Source: Spongospora subterranea
Lineage: Eukaryota; Endomyxa; Phytomyxea; Plasmodiophorida; Plasmodiophoridae
Assembly (NCBI GenBank): GCA_900404475.1
Contig: OUQQ01000005.1
Coordinates: 1 to 64,000, forward strand
Direction: 5' to 3'
Length of the DNA: 64,000 bases
Shown: one piece after another, positions 38,107 to 50,800 of the stretch
Layout of the letters: every line of letters starts with the position of its first letter
Position numbering within the stretch: position 1 is the first letter of the stretch
Notes under the pieces: model-generated
The model's input: only the letters and a program-made list of their open reading frames with translations
Told to the model about the DNA's origin: nothing
Database searches by the model: none
Made by a program: the position numbers and the translations under genes

Positions 38107-39544
38107 ATGATCACGGCGAAATTGTTCAATCGTATCAGCTCAATGTTCGACTATCATACGGGCGGGGCAGAAGCGATTGAGGAGCACGGCGAACCGTGCC
38201 CGGTGGCCAACTTGAGACGAGAGGATCAGATTATTGTATCCCGTCCGAAAGGGAACGATAGGCTCAGGCAGTTCGTGGAATCGCTTCCGTTTGATGACAT
38301 GGATGAAGATATCGAGCCCCTTTTAGCCGACATCGCTGATCTGGTCGAACACCATCGTGCACACAAGGTAAAGATTCTGGCCTTTGATACGGATTGAGAA
38401 TTTTTATAGTGGATGTTAGGGAAAACGCAGACGCACCTCCGCATTATTGGAGGGATCGCCTTCTGAGGCTATTCTTTTATCGCATTGGAATCTCATCATG
38501 GATTTTATTGGGTTGTCTCCCGATCTTGTCCAGATTATGTGGGTTTGCAAACGCTGGCGTCAACAGTCGATGCCGCTGATACAATCGCGAGAAGTTCTGT
38601 TGCTCCTTGGGAACCCAAGAAAATTTGATGTCAATCAGAATGTCCAGTACTTTGATTCGTTGACGAGAGTTTGGGCACCCTTTCTGCGTTTTCATCCTGA
38701 TTGGGTACGAGCTCGAATCAAGGCAAAATTATCCGCTGTTTATTCCAAGAAGCACGGGCTGTACATTCCATCAGATCATTTAAAGTGGTCATCAGCGCAT
38801 TTGGCATGGGAACCGTTTCGAAATGTCCAATGCGATAACATGGTCCTCATCGACCATGATGTTTACAGCTTTCAGTGCTGTGATTATAACTTTGGTCCCC
38901 AGGATTATTACCTAGAAATAACCAAGCGATCATTTGATCACGAGTTCACTGCTATCAAGGTCATTCAACGAGGATTTGATTCGGTTTTCATGCAGCCTCG
39001 TAGTCCACAATATCAAGGTGCAGCGATCCTACTACCTTCATGTGATGGCTGCAGTCAGATTGGATTTTTCGGAGGTGCTCAATTCACCAGTAAAACAAGC
39101 TGTGCCATATACAATCCAACGTTAGATACATGGAGGGATTTGCCGGATCTTCCTATCAGGGTTTATAATAATACGGCTACGTACTGGCGCGGGTTCGTTG
39201 TCATTGCTGGTGGGTCCAGGACGCGTTCACGGTGGTCTTTCAACAGCAAAGTTTGGATGCTGAACTTAACGGCAAAAGTTCCAAAGTGGAAGACGGTTCA
39301 AGAAATGCCCAGGGAGCATGGCCATTGCATGCTGGCGACCGTGAATGGAGATCTAGTCTCCCTAATGTCGACAAGCGCATCGAAGCCAGCTGTCCTGTAT
39401 CGATATTGTCCAATTACCCGCGTGTGGATTCAAGTTTGGTCTGAGTTGAATGCTGGCGCGAACTCGAATGTTTCAAAAGATGGCGTTCTTCTTAGTTGTC
39501 CATATTCCGTTCTTTTCCCTGATCGAACTCCCTCCAATACATAA
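38107..39544 (+). CDS. F-box-like protein with kelch-type beta-propeller
   Basis: Two exons (38107-38367, 38420-39544) joined in phase over a 52-nt intron give 461 residues, from MITAKLFNRISSMFDYHTGG to VLFPDRTPSNT. An acidic N-terminal part is followed by an F-box-like helix block (SHWNLIMDFIGLSPDLVQIM, then WVCKRWRQQ), with the VCKRW signature typical of F-box helix 3. The rest has kelch-like strands: AAILLPSCDGCSQIGFFGG, SCAIYNPTLDTWRDLPDLPI, GFVVIAGGS, KVWMLNLTAKVPKWKTVQEM and VLYRYCPITRVWIQVW. Family members are substrate receptors of SCF ubiquitin ligases. Substrate unknown. The kelch glycine pairs are weak, so the propeller call is moderate. Confidence 0.7.
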
Positions 39545-39934
39545 CATTAATGTAAATGTCATACGAACAGCATAATCCCAGTTATTTAATCTGCTAGAAA
39601 TATATCGGAGACAGTAAATTTCAGCCCAGCTTTGTTAACCAAACTCTTTTGATAATGAAATACTGTCTGTGTTCTCTCCCAATATAACGCATCCCTGATT
39701 TTTCACGAGTACACGTAAATTTCGCATTCTTGACCTTTCACTTTTACAGGAAAGTTTGTGGGAACGTGAGTAAAGCGGAATCAACTGAACTGAACTGAGA
39801 ACCACTAGTTGAAAACAACGTTTGTTACACGTACACGAGTTGAGTTTGAAAAAAGCATTGTGTTCAAGCGTGATATCTGAAATCATATATATAAATATAT
39901 TTAAATACAACAGCCTCGTTTGAAGCTGAACTTA
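39545..39934. other. Short convergent intergenic region
   Basis: About 390 AT-rich bases hold the 3' ends of the F-box gene and ligase copy A. No gene or RNA recognised. Confidence 0.5.
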
Positions 39935-42378
39935 TTAATCTATCTCGATGATTATACGTCGTGGTTTCTTGGCTGCTGGCGGTACATCGTTCCCATCACA
40001 TCGATTACAGATCGCACAGCCTAGAGAAAACTCACGACCATTAGGAGGATGGTCAATCCCCAGAGGGCATACAGTTGGCCCTGGACATTTAACGATTCTA
40101 GCCCCCTTTGAAAAACGATGGCACGGATCGCAAAAATGAGTTGTTCCTATATGACGAACGGGGCACGATAAATTTAGTTCATCAAAATAACAAAATGAAC
40201 CAAACCATACCCCAGCAGAACCAGACTGCAACCTTGCAGCAAAAATGACATTTATATTCACTAATGCGACTAAATTAAACACACTGTTGATCATGAAAGC
40301 ATTGCGTACATGAAATCGGTGCCATGAGTCGGGCAATTAACAGCATTGCCACTACAACCGCCACAAACCAATTCAGCAGCGTTGAACTGAAACCGCCACA
40401 AGCCATCAAACATTTAGAGACGGAGACGTTTGATTCTTTACCAACCTTCTCTTCGTCCATCCCAGCTAGATTCCCACACTGTCGCCTCCCACCAAAATAC
40501 GGTTTCTAAAACTAACTTAACATTAAAGTTTTGGTGATGAAATTAACGGCTACCTGACATTTAAAGCATAAATAAAATGCAAACCTATCAAGAGCATACT
40601 GCTCTGGCTGCTTATAGTATTTCTGGCCAGATTCAGAAACTTCAACCGCATTTGTCAGTCCATCCAGTTTCAATCTTTGCATAGCCAAACTCTGAATACA
40701 GTACGTACTCAAAGTCAAAATGCAGAATTTGAAGAGCATCCAATTAAAAAAACGAACCGTGAGTTGTTTTCTCAGTTTGATTCCGTTTAGCATATTGCTT
40801 CGAACACTAGGGTGCACTATTTCTTGTTTGCAAAGCGGGCAGGTCATATATCCAAAGCATATTCTAGACCCAGGCCATCTATACAAAAAGCAACAGATTA
40901 GAGCATTGTCCTGAAGAGATGGACCACCCAACCGTTTTTCCAGCTTGAGCGCTACACATGAACGGTGAAATATGTGTCCACAACCAAGTTTGATGCACGG
41001 AGCAGACGATAGACTTTCAACCCAACAGATATTGCAGAAATCATTCTAGAGTCAAAAGTCATTCAAAGACACACGGAGATTGTTCAAAACGCTAACGGCA
41101 ATTATCTGATTTTGTGCATCAGGACACCTTAAGCATGGAAGACACTTTCTCTCATTGAAAATACCAGTACACGAATGCCGGCATTTAAGCGTTTTCCGGC
41201 AAGATTGAGCTGATTTGGACTGGCATTCTTCCGAACTGCACACATCTAATAGAGCACGACTGGAGCTACTGGAAGCAAAGATGGTGAGCGAATTTCAAAT
41301 GAAATTACTGCAATCGAACCTGGAGGATGCAGAATTGGAAGGTTTCAACTGTATAGAGCAGAATCGGCACTGCTTCGAGGTGGAGAAAATCTTGAACTCT
41401 GAGCAGTTGAGCCCATTATGGTATGGAACGGCATCACACAAATCACACCATTCACATTCACACTTGCATTTATATCGATGATGCGCCCTCAATCGCAGAG
41501 CCTCAGATGACATTTCCGACCCATCAACTGTCTTTACCGAATCTTGTTCCGCCTTCAGGACATCTCCTTTTTGTTTCTCAAATATCGCTTTGCATGATGG
41601 ACATCGGATGAAATTATCTTGCGCGACAAAAACGTCGAGGCTGGCACGATCCAGAGCATCAAAATCCGAGGCTTTTAGAACAAGTTTACACAAAAACATG
41701 GGAATGACAGAGGCGCAATCTGAGTCACTTGTAAGAAGAAGGCGGCAGATTTGGAGGGCAAACAGGTCTCACCTTGTACGGCGCATTTGATTCTCTGCTG
41801 ATAGGAATTCGATGTGGACATTAAAGATCGGGTTATACAGGACCGACAGATACGATGATCACACGCTTCGAGATGAACAATACTGTTTATATCAACTGAT
41901 GAACAGATGCAGCATGTCGTCTCGGTTTTCAGTAGCAGATTGAATTCGTTGTCCTCGCTGATATTGTCGTCAGCTACGTCTCTAACCATATCGTTACCAT
42001 TCAAAGTCTGTTCATTACACTTTTTGGCAATTTCAGCAAGCGTTTGAACCCGCTTTTGCAGAACAGCTACGATGGTTTCCAGTTCTTCTAGAAGAGGAAT
42101 CGACAATGGACTGGATGACTGGAAATTTTTCAACAACTCAGCGTTATTGAAAGATAACAATGATAGATATGGATCACCTTAGAAAGAGCATCCAGTTGCT
42201 CACTCGACCAACACTTTAGGTCATTGGCAAAACGATGTACGTCGTATTCACCTCCAGCACAAACTTGTGCATGACCTGGCGCAAGGGCACTGGGCAAATT
42301 GATCTGGCAACCTGGGCATGCGACACGACGTTTGGACTGGGATCCCAAGGCGTCTACGGAAGACGATGCCGGCATCAA
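39935..42378 (-). CDS. RBR-like plus MYCBP2-type RING-Cys-relay E3 ligase, copy A
   Basis: Predicted ubiquitin ligase. ATG 42378 (MMPASSSVDALGSQSKRRVA) starts a CxxC zinc-finger-like segment (ACPGCQINL). An intron at about 42136-42177 leads to a helical stretch, then a RING1-like block (CCICSS, CDHRICRSCITRSL), an IBR-like Cys-rich block (FIRCPSCKAIF, YKCKCECEWCDLCDAVPYHN, CRFCSIQL) and CRHSCTGIF...CLPCLRCPDAQNQ. A second RING follows (NDFCNICWVES, KLGCGHIFHRSC, RWPGSRICFGYMTCPLCKQE). Last is a tandem-cysteine region as in MYCBP2: YALDRFAFYLCFKC, KPYFGGRRQC, NCPTHGTDF, EYKCHFCCKVAVWFCWG, TTHFCDPCH and CPLGIDHPPNGREFSLGCAIC. At least six short introns, several at the same codons as in copy B. 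TAA at 39935-39937. Confidence 0.86.
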
Positions 42379-44207
42379 TGTGATCTTCCGGTTTGCTCAC
42401 CCAATCGGGACCATGGCGTCTTTCAGCTCTGGACCGCTTTTCCAGTGAAAAATGCGCAGCCCTTGGTCGTTTTCGGGATGCGCAGCCTGTTCATTACAGT
42501 CACTGAGAATGGGTGTGATGGACCGGTACGGCAGCTCTCAATACGTCATCATTCTGACACCAACTCAGAGCCGATTGGAGATGAATTGTTGACTTAATTC
42601 CGATTTTGCGGGTACTGTGCACCAATAGCACCTTGATATCTGACGCCGCCTTGAGTCTTCCGCACGATCTTTAAAATTCCCATCTCGTAAGAGACGAACG
42701 AAAATTGCCCATGATGCGGTCAAGTTTCTATTTACTAAACCTTGTTCGTCTGAACAATGCTTTAAACAATACATGAAATTCTGCAATATAATCCCTAAAA
42801 TTTATTCGGACAACAACACTTAACATGTCGTAAACCATCTTCCGTGTCGTCTGGAGGATGAATATGATATCAGTAAACCATCTTCACCGTCGAAAACCTG
42901 AACATAGTTCATACAGACTAATATAATATGGCGTCCTCACAAATCAAGATCCAATCCACAATCGTTGCCATGTCAACAAATGACACATCAGTCCTATCAC
43001 CCGCTACATTGAATCGACTTTCAACACCAGCTTGAGTAGGGTCGGGGTGCCCAATTCGTAGTTTCATACTCTTCATTTACCGTTTTCACACCGCATCGAC
43101 AACGAATCCATGGCTATAGCAATGAATAATGGGGCAAATCAATTGTCGGCTCCTCAAATACCTGTATAACATCGTTGGCGTTGACATGCCGACGAACGAA
43201 TGCAGTTGCCCTGGTTGACGATGATGCCATGGAACCCTGGCGAAACATCCCCTGTGTCAACTAAAACGCACTGGGTCGATGGCAGTTCAGGCATAAAAAG
43301 GTCTTAAAACACCCCGAACCTCGCACGACCATTGTCCGGCCCTCTAGCCAGAAACCCTTGATCATAGACTGTTTATTGGGTGGTTGGAATGGATAACCAA
43401 GTCCACAGGGATTAGCCTGCCAACTTCCAGACGTTTTGTGTTGGAAAGAGGTACATTGACGACGTTTTATAGGATTTTTCAGGTAAGTTTAGCCCAACTA
43501 GCACATCTTGAACTACTCTCGGCGCCACTGCGACCATACTTATTTACGTGGTTCTCAATCAGAAATGTCCAAAATTTTGATCTTAGTAAACCTCGTCCCG
43601 ATACTGATAATAGAATGCAACAGGGGACCGGGGTCGCATCTGATCAACATCATTCTCCGACGTTCCAACAGATCATAAAACTGCTACAGCTGTTGCCGTT
43701 TAAAACAGGACGGTTTAGATGCACACCTTGTACACCAAGCAAAATTTCGGTATTTGCATTGGCCAAAAATGGGATCCCAGTTAAATCCCATCCCAGCAAT
43801 TCCTCCTTCGTAACGGGTTGTGGATAGTAACAACTGTTTTGGTCTACAGGTTTTGCCGCGTCCCAATGCAGCAATTGCTTTCGAGGTTCCGTTTACGAAT
43901 TGCAGGACAGGTTCTATCAGTCGCATCGTGTTGCCTACCCTCTTGCAGCATATCTGGATAAACGGGATGATACTCTGGTAGAGCTGCCCCCATTCGACCA
44001 ATAAATATCGATTGAACTGTGTACTGAACTTCTTGCCCAAGTGTTAAACGAGCTTTTTTGTCTGATTTTTTCAAAGAACTAGAATCTCCAGCGCTACGTT
44101 GTCAGCAAAGGTGCGGGGAATCGATGGCAATGCACAAAAGAAGATGATCGTGTTTAATCGTTGACATCAAGTTTTAGATGTGATGATAGGTCGCAGTTGA
44201 GCAGGCC
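42379..44207. other. Spacer between the two ligase copies
   Basis: About 1.8 kb. Plus-strand frame 43384-43827 and minus-strand frames 43650-44074 (MGKKFSTQFNRYLLVEWGQL...) are open, but none resembles a known protein. The minus frames together look more protein-like (VEWGQLYQSIIPFIQ, GNTMRLIEPVLQFVNG), hinting at a decayed or unrecognised gene. 42600-43380 shows nothing. Confidence 0.4.
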
Positions 44208-46589
44208 TTATTTCTGTGTCCTGCACAAGGCACAACCTAGAGCGAACTCGGCAGCGCCGTTCGCCGGATGAAGGACCCCCAATGGGCATTTTTCTGGGCC
44301 TGGACAGGGATAGCTTTCGTTATAGTTGCTACGTGAATGGCATTGATCACAGTAATGGGTTTGGCCTAAAATACATATTTTTATCCCCGTTCAGGTCGTC
44401 GTGGGAGATGGTGAATCAGGACACGTACCACCGCAGAACCAAGCGGCAACATCACAGCAGAAACGGCATTTGAATTCGCTGCCAACACACAAACACACAC
44501 GCGGATATTCAGCAAAACTCAAGGTCAAAACGGGTGGGCAAAACAAACATGAAATCGGTCCCATGCTTTCTGCAACGCTCTGTATTGCTACTGCACGCGC
44601 CACAAACCAATTCTTCGGCGTTGAACTGAATGCAGATCAGCGGTTCAACGTCTCCGTAAAGATTGCAGTATTTGGCGAACTCACCCGCTGATTATTTCCC
44701 AGGACGTCATCGCACTGCCTTCTTCCACCGAAATACGGTTTCTGGGTTGAACATTCGTCAGCGTTGTGCGGTCAGAACCCGATCAAGGATTTACCTGACA
44801 CCGAAAGCATAGATAGTATGCGAATTTATCCAGAGCGTATTGCTTCGGGCGTTGGTAATATTTTCGCCCCGGTTCGGTGATCTCGTCAATCGTCGATATA
44901 TCATCCAACTCAAGTCGGATAATCGCTAGATCCTGTATTTCGATATTGTTTTGTTAGCGATTACCGGAACCGATTCAGACAGGTCGTTGGACTAACGGTG
45001 ATTTTCTCTTTCAGTTCGTTTTCCTGGCGAATCAGGTGGCCAAGGCTGGGATGTTCTATTTCTTGTTGGCAAAGCGGGCAGGTCAGATAGCCGAAGCTGA
45101 TCCGTGAGCCGGTCCATCTACAGAAAACAGACGCAACGATTGAATACAATGGTGAACACGCTGAGAAAAGCGACAATGGTGTTTCAGAACCGTTTCCCAA
45201 TCTTGGCGATGGTACAGGATTCGTGAAACGAGTGCCCGCACCCTAGCCTGATTGATGGGGACGACGCCAGCGTGTCAACCCAGCAGATATTGCAGAAGTC
45301 GTCCTGAGCAAGGTTCATCAATTTCGGCGAATGGAGCTGATCGGATCTGAAGGGCACCAACTGCCATTATTTGGTTTTGAGCGTCAGGGCATCTCAAACA
45401 CGGGGGACACACGTCCTCGCCAACGACACCGGTACAGGAATGACGACAATCAAGGGTTTTCGTGCACGATCGCCGCGCTTTGGCTCCGCATTCTGTAGAA
45501 TTACAGACGTCGTCCAGAAAGTGATTGGAGGATCTGGTCTTCCTCTTCTCCTTGTTGGCATCGGTCAACCGGACCGAGCAGAAACGGCACACCTTCGACG
45601 TCGAATACGTCTTGAATTGCGAGCAATCGAACCCATTGTGATATGGAACCGTATCGCACAGATCGCACCATTCGCAACCGCAATTGCACTTGTATCTGTG
45701 TTCCGCCCGCAATCGCAACGCCACCGACGACATATCCGATCCGTTGATCGCCTTGACCGGATCTTGCTCGGGCTGCAGAACGTCGCCCACTTGTTTCCCG
45801 AAAATCATGGCGCACGATGGGCAGCGAATAAACCCGTCTTCTCCCAGAATCGCGTCCAGACCTGCGCGATCCAGTTCGTCGAACTCGACGGGGTTCAGGA
45901 CCGTTTTACAGACGAACATTGCTACGCTCATTTCACATTCTGAAACGGGGTCAGGTGCGATCTGTGTCGATGTGATGCACCGACCTGCTACAGGACAGGT
46001 AATCCTGGAGTGATATGGGAGCGCTAACGACGTTAACGAAGGCATTAAACAATCCCGACAAACAAGATGATCGCAATCCTCGAGGTGAACGATCCCATCG
46101 GCCACGATGCGCTGGCAGATGCGACAGGTCGCCTCTCGCTTCAATAGTTGCTGGAGTTCGGCATCATCTTGAAGCTTGACCCAGTTCGCTGAGTTCTTCC
46201 TATCCGGTTCGATAATGGCTTTCATGATCGAGTGAACTCGGCTCTGCAATACGCGTAAAACGCCAGCAGCTCCTTGAAGAATTTCTAGTTTTCCGGCAGA
46301 ATTCGACTGCCAATACTCCATGGTCAGAACAAGCGGTTGAACAAAGGAAACGAGGTCGAACCTGCTGGATAACATCCAGTTCGGCGTTGGCCCAGTTGCG
46401 AAGATCGTTCTGAAAACGGTCGGCAACGGCGATGTCTTCCATACTCATCTGATAGCGCTCGGACGACTCCGCCTGGCACGCTGGCGTCGCCAGAACTAGT
46501 TCACCAGAATCGTCGCCTGCCATTGTGCTAAATGGAGCGGAAACGGAACCACACAGCTCACCTAAACGATCACTGGGTATTTGCGCCAT
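44208..46589 (-). CDS. RBR-like plus MYCBP2-type RING-Cys-relay E3 ligase, copy B
   Basis: Paralogue of copy A, same strand, 1.8 kb upstream of it. ATG 46589 (MAQIPSDRLGEL); DRFQNDLRNWANAELDVIQQ matches HRFANDLKCWSSEQLDALSK of A. RING1-like TCRICQRI, CDHLVCRDCLMPSL and PYHSRITCP; IBR-like FIRCPSCAMIFGKQ, YKCNCGCEWCDLCDTVPYHN and CRFCSVRL; CRHSCTGVV...CPPCLRCPDAQNQ. A second RING is restored over two introns (DDFCNICWVDT, RLGCGHSFHESC, RWTGSRISFGYLTCPLCQQE). The tandem-cysteine region reads YALDKFAYYLCFRC, KPYFGGRRQCDD, LVCGACSS, KHGTDF, EFKCRFCCDVAAWFCGG, THYCDQCH and CPLGVLHPANGAAEFALGC, ending in TAA 44208-44210. It is visibly more GC-rich than copy A, and its first half (45275-46426) lacks the introns seen in A. 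Confidence 0.88.
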
Positions 46590-47830
46590 TACCGGACCGA
46601 TTCATCGCCGAAATCAAGTTTCACGTTCTTGACCCTTTAAGTAAAATAACTGAAACCCATAACAGGGGAACACTGTAAAATTGTATATCCAAATTTTCAA
46701 GAACGTGTTCTGATTGTATAAACTGGAGCGTATCTCGGTCGTTATCGGATTCAGTTTCGATCGGGTGAATGGACCCAGACAATTCAGGACAATATCCGAA
46801 AACCCAATACTGAGTTTTAACAACGAAAAAATTGTAGTTGTGTTCCTGGAGAAAACATCTGCACCGTTTGGCGATAATCGGATTGTGGTCATGGTCTGTA
46901 TTAGCACAGTGCAATCCGTTGGGCAAAACTGAACCAGAAAAGTGGCAAAGCTGGGTTCAATAAGTTGACCCATGCATCGGGGCACATTGGCCAGCCTGAT
47001 TAATGAACGGGTTTCACAGTTGATTGCTTTACAATCCATTGATCACCTCAAAACAAGGGCGATATCTCACGAGCATTGATCACTATGAGTATCACCAACT
47101 ATCAAGCGACCAAAACACCAAACAAAACGAGCAAGCAAGATACGTCGACAAGAATGAAAACAGCGGCAATATAAACTGTGGCCCTTTGCCTTGCCATAAA
47201 CGGTGCCTTTTTGTTAACGTATATTGAGTATATGGTTAGTGTATCAGCAAATTTTACCACTGTCGAACATTCTCTCGCCGACGTGCACGACCTGGCACGT
47301 CAACCAACTTGTGTCAATATTCCTGTTACAGACACTGTTGGAGGAACATTCACATTCTTTATTCCGGGTTAGCACGTTACGTGTGGCAGTGAGTTATTGG
47401 TCGTTGGAGCTTTGATTGGGGCAAGCACGTTACATGTGTGTGACGGGTGAGGCGCAACCTTGATTATCTACATGACAGGTACTGTACTGTTGTTGAGGGC
47501 ATGCGGCAGTGCACATTACGGACAGGCATGCGTAACGTGCAAATGACACTGAAGGTTGATCGGCAAGGTACACTACAGTACGGGCATGATGTGGCTTTCC
47601 ACTCGCTCAGACTCCGCAACCTGAGCGACTTTGCGTTTTCGATAAGGTTTGGAGAGGGGACTCGCGTCTTTGCTTTTAACCGAGTTTGACCATTGCAAAA
47701 CGTCGTTTCGGTCTGAATGCAATCGAGACATAGTTTCGTCATTTAAATCAAAAGGTCTCATAATTTTTGGTTAGCCGCAGCTCTGTCGGAATCAGGTTCC
47801 GTACCTGATGAAGGTGCCAATTCTGTAAAC
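46590..47830. other. Divergent region between ligase copy B and RICTOR, no gene recognised
   Basis: About 1.2 kb. Minus frames at 46614-47039 are open but match no known family. The start of RICTOR may lie inside the 3' part, since an acceptor-like ...CGCAG precedes an open frame at about 47779. Two similar blocks, GCACGTTACGTGTG (about 47373) and GCACGTTACATGTG (about 47425), form a short imperfect repeat. Confidence 0.45.
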
Positions 47831-50800
47831 ATGGAGGCCTATCGTCAGATAGATGGTTGCTGTCGTAAATTGAATGATCAATCCGCGACCTATAAGCTCC
47901 TATGTGAAATCGCGCAAATCGCAAAAACCAACACCTTTACTGTTCCTAATCCTAATAACGCTCATAATTTCAAAGTGTTCGTCTTTACAACGCGCATTGT
48001 ACCAGATTTTGATTATATCTCTGCTGCAGGTTAAGGCAGTTATTGATATCCCCTGATACCGTAATAAGGGCGCAAGCTATAAGAGCGATACGTTTAATAT
48101 CTGGATTTCCTGACGACATTGTTTTCTTAGATCGACTTTCCATCGATCTTCTGCTTGCCAGGTTTTTTAAGTTGGCACTTTATTACCCTGGAGTGACTAT
48201 TCATGTCAGATCCCTTGATCGTGATGACACATGTTCAGACGAAAGGGTGCAAGTGTTGCAGCTAGTGGGGAAAATCATATCACTGAATGTTCCACTGCAT
48301 AAGTCGCTAATAATGTCCTTGATTGGTGTCTGCATCTTCTCAGAAGATGACCCTGAACAATTCACACAGCTTTCTCTCGAGACACTACGTGATGTAATTA
48401 TCGCTTGCCCTGTTGTTGCTTGTGAATGCAATGCTATCAAGGTTGCTGTTCAGGTTGAGATGTGTCTGTTTTTTTATCTGTCATTAAACTTACTCCTGTT
48501 AGGCTATACTGGATAGTAGATGTTCTCCAGCACTCAGCTCTTCGTTAGTTCTAACTATATTATCGCTGATCGATTCGGATAGGACAAGTGAAATGGCTGT
48601 GTTTGTTCCACTTCTATGCTTCTGAATACATATTTAGGATATCTAGTTTACCCGTCCCTGGATCTTCAACAATTGTTTGCCGTTTTCACTCATGTTCATA
48701 CCTTGAATAACGATCGCATAGAAGATGCATCAAGTGCGGTACATTGTCTAATTGCAATGATGTCGTGTGTTTACCTCAACAATATAGTCTCAAAGCGAGC
48801 TCATAATGCTATACTATTAATGTTTAAAACCTGGACTGGCCTTTTCTACTTCGCAGATGACAAAAATGGGCTTCGAACTGTAATCGAGATGTTGATTCTT
48901 CCGGATGATGTTGCTGGAGCCCTCGCTGTTCGAGTAATTGGGATGGCTAATCATCTTTTTCATATCGTTAACATGTTCTAGGATCTGGTTTTCGATCTAA
49001 TTTTCGATATTTTCAATGAATTGGGAGGGTCTTCATCTTCAGAACAGAAACGCTCTGACATGCAATCGCCTGATTTCCTGTCCAACTGTATATGTTTCTG
49101 ATATCGTCTATGCTTGTAACTTACCTGGCAATTCAGACCTTGGAATGGTTGTTCTATGCCTTGTTGAATGTGGCCTCCTAGATGCGCTTCTTTATCTTGG
49201 AGTTCACAGCAATAAGGCCCATTCTATGCAGGCTACATCCCTATTATCTGCTATACTCAATACCTCTGCAACGCTTTTGCCATCTTCTTTCAACGCCAAG
49301 TGGAATGAGTTATCGCAAGTTGTCGTTCATGCTATGGCAAACCGTGATAAGCATGCCCAATCCCGTAATTTCACTCCAAATTCTCGCTGATCCTTTTCAG
49401 AGTTTGATCACATAGAGAGTCAAGTTCGCGCTCGCGACATGTTAACGGATCTGGAGACGTTTGTCGACAACTACAATGGTTCTTCGCACAAGACATATCG
49501 GTTTTACAACGCCTCGTTTACTGACAATTCGGGCACAGACCCTCATCCTAAGGTAATTTGCGTTATAGCCGTTGTGCGTGCTTGTCCCTTGCTCAGGTGT
49601 CTGACAGATATCCTTTGAGGAACTAGCTATCCGCACAGAATGCAATAGCGCTTACTTTCGCTACGAGACTGTGAGTTTTCTTAGAAATTCGTTTCTTTTT
49701 GATGCAATGGACGAGGGCTCCCTTCTCTTGATGCTGAATAACACTAGGGTAATGAATACCGCTCAATGCAACCATTTGGATTGGGAGATTGATGCTTGCT
49801 TGGCGTTAATGCAAGGAACGATGCTCTGGCACCCAACTAACATCTTTACTGTCCTAAACCGGTTCGAATCCATTGATCATAGTTATTATTCTGCTGATGC
49901 AATCCAGGACCAAATTCTTGCCTCGGTTGGCAAGCTTTATGCATCCTTACAAGGGCGGGTTAAGCCTGATGCCATGGGACTTGGCTCATATTCGTTATAT
50001 GCGATTAGCCTGTTCTGTGACTCGGACTCTGTGTGTTTGTGGACCCCAGACGTCGGCTTTACTGCTACCATGCATTGCTCAAATCGTAGAAATAATCAAA
50101 GAAGTTTGCTTTGCGTCTAATCCCAAGAAGTACATATCGTTCGGTTGTTTCACAAGTCGTGAAAATAACTCTTCTGTATAGTGCTCCTTTTTTACTTAGC
50201 AGAGCTGGCGTTACTTGTGGTGCTGGGCGCATATATTTGATTATGGTTGGCATCTTGTCTGAAACTGTTAATGGAATGCGCCTTGTCGAAGAAACGGGGC
50301 TTCACGATTTGCTACAAGCCATAGTGTTAAACCCCGCGTTGGATTATATTACTCGTATGCGGTTCGGAAGAAGCATAATGATACAACATTGCTTACATTT
50401 TCATTTTAGGTGTTCTCGCATGCCATCTTGATTACAGTCGTCATGCAGTGTGGCAGGCGCTATTAGAGTTTTGGCTGGATAATGGTAGGCTTTACAAATA
50501 GTTGATTTTATATTTGTCAATTTGTATTAGGATCGTCGTCGCTTCGACGGTATCTTTGCCAACAGTTGCTTATGACTTTACCCCTGGAGTTTCCTCAGTT
50601 CGAGGCTTGGGGGCTTCCGCTGCTGACGAAACAAGTCCTGAACAAAACTGATGTCGCTTCAGTGTCTGCATACATACTTGAACGAGCGTGTGATGATCCA
50701 ACATATCTGAGCGCTATTTGCGATTTACTCGCATCATGGGAGGTTGATAACATTTTTCTACTGGTGTCTCTTCATTGAATTTTTGCCCAGACGCAATCTG

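Noticed and set aside
45371..45943. 190-residue open frame on the plus strand
   Set aside because: Lies exactly antisense to the RING1-IBR exon of ligase copy B; it is Arg/His-rich shadow translation of a GC-rich coding strand with no recognisable domain.
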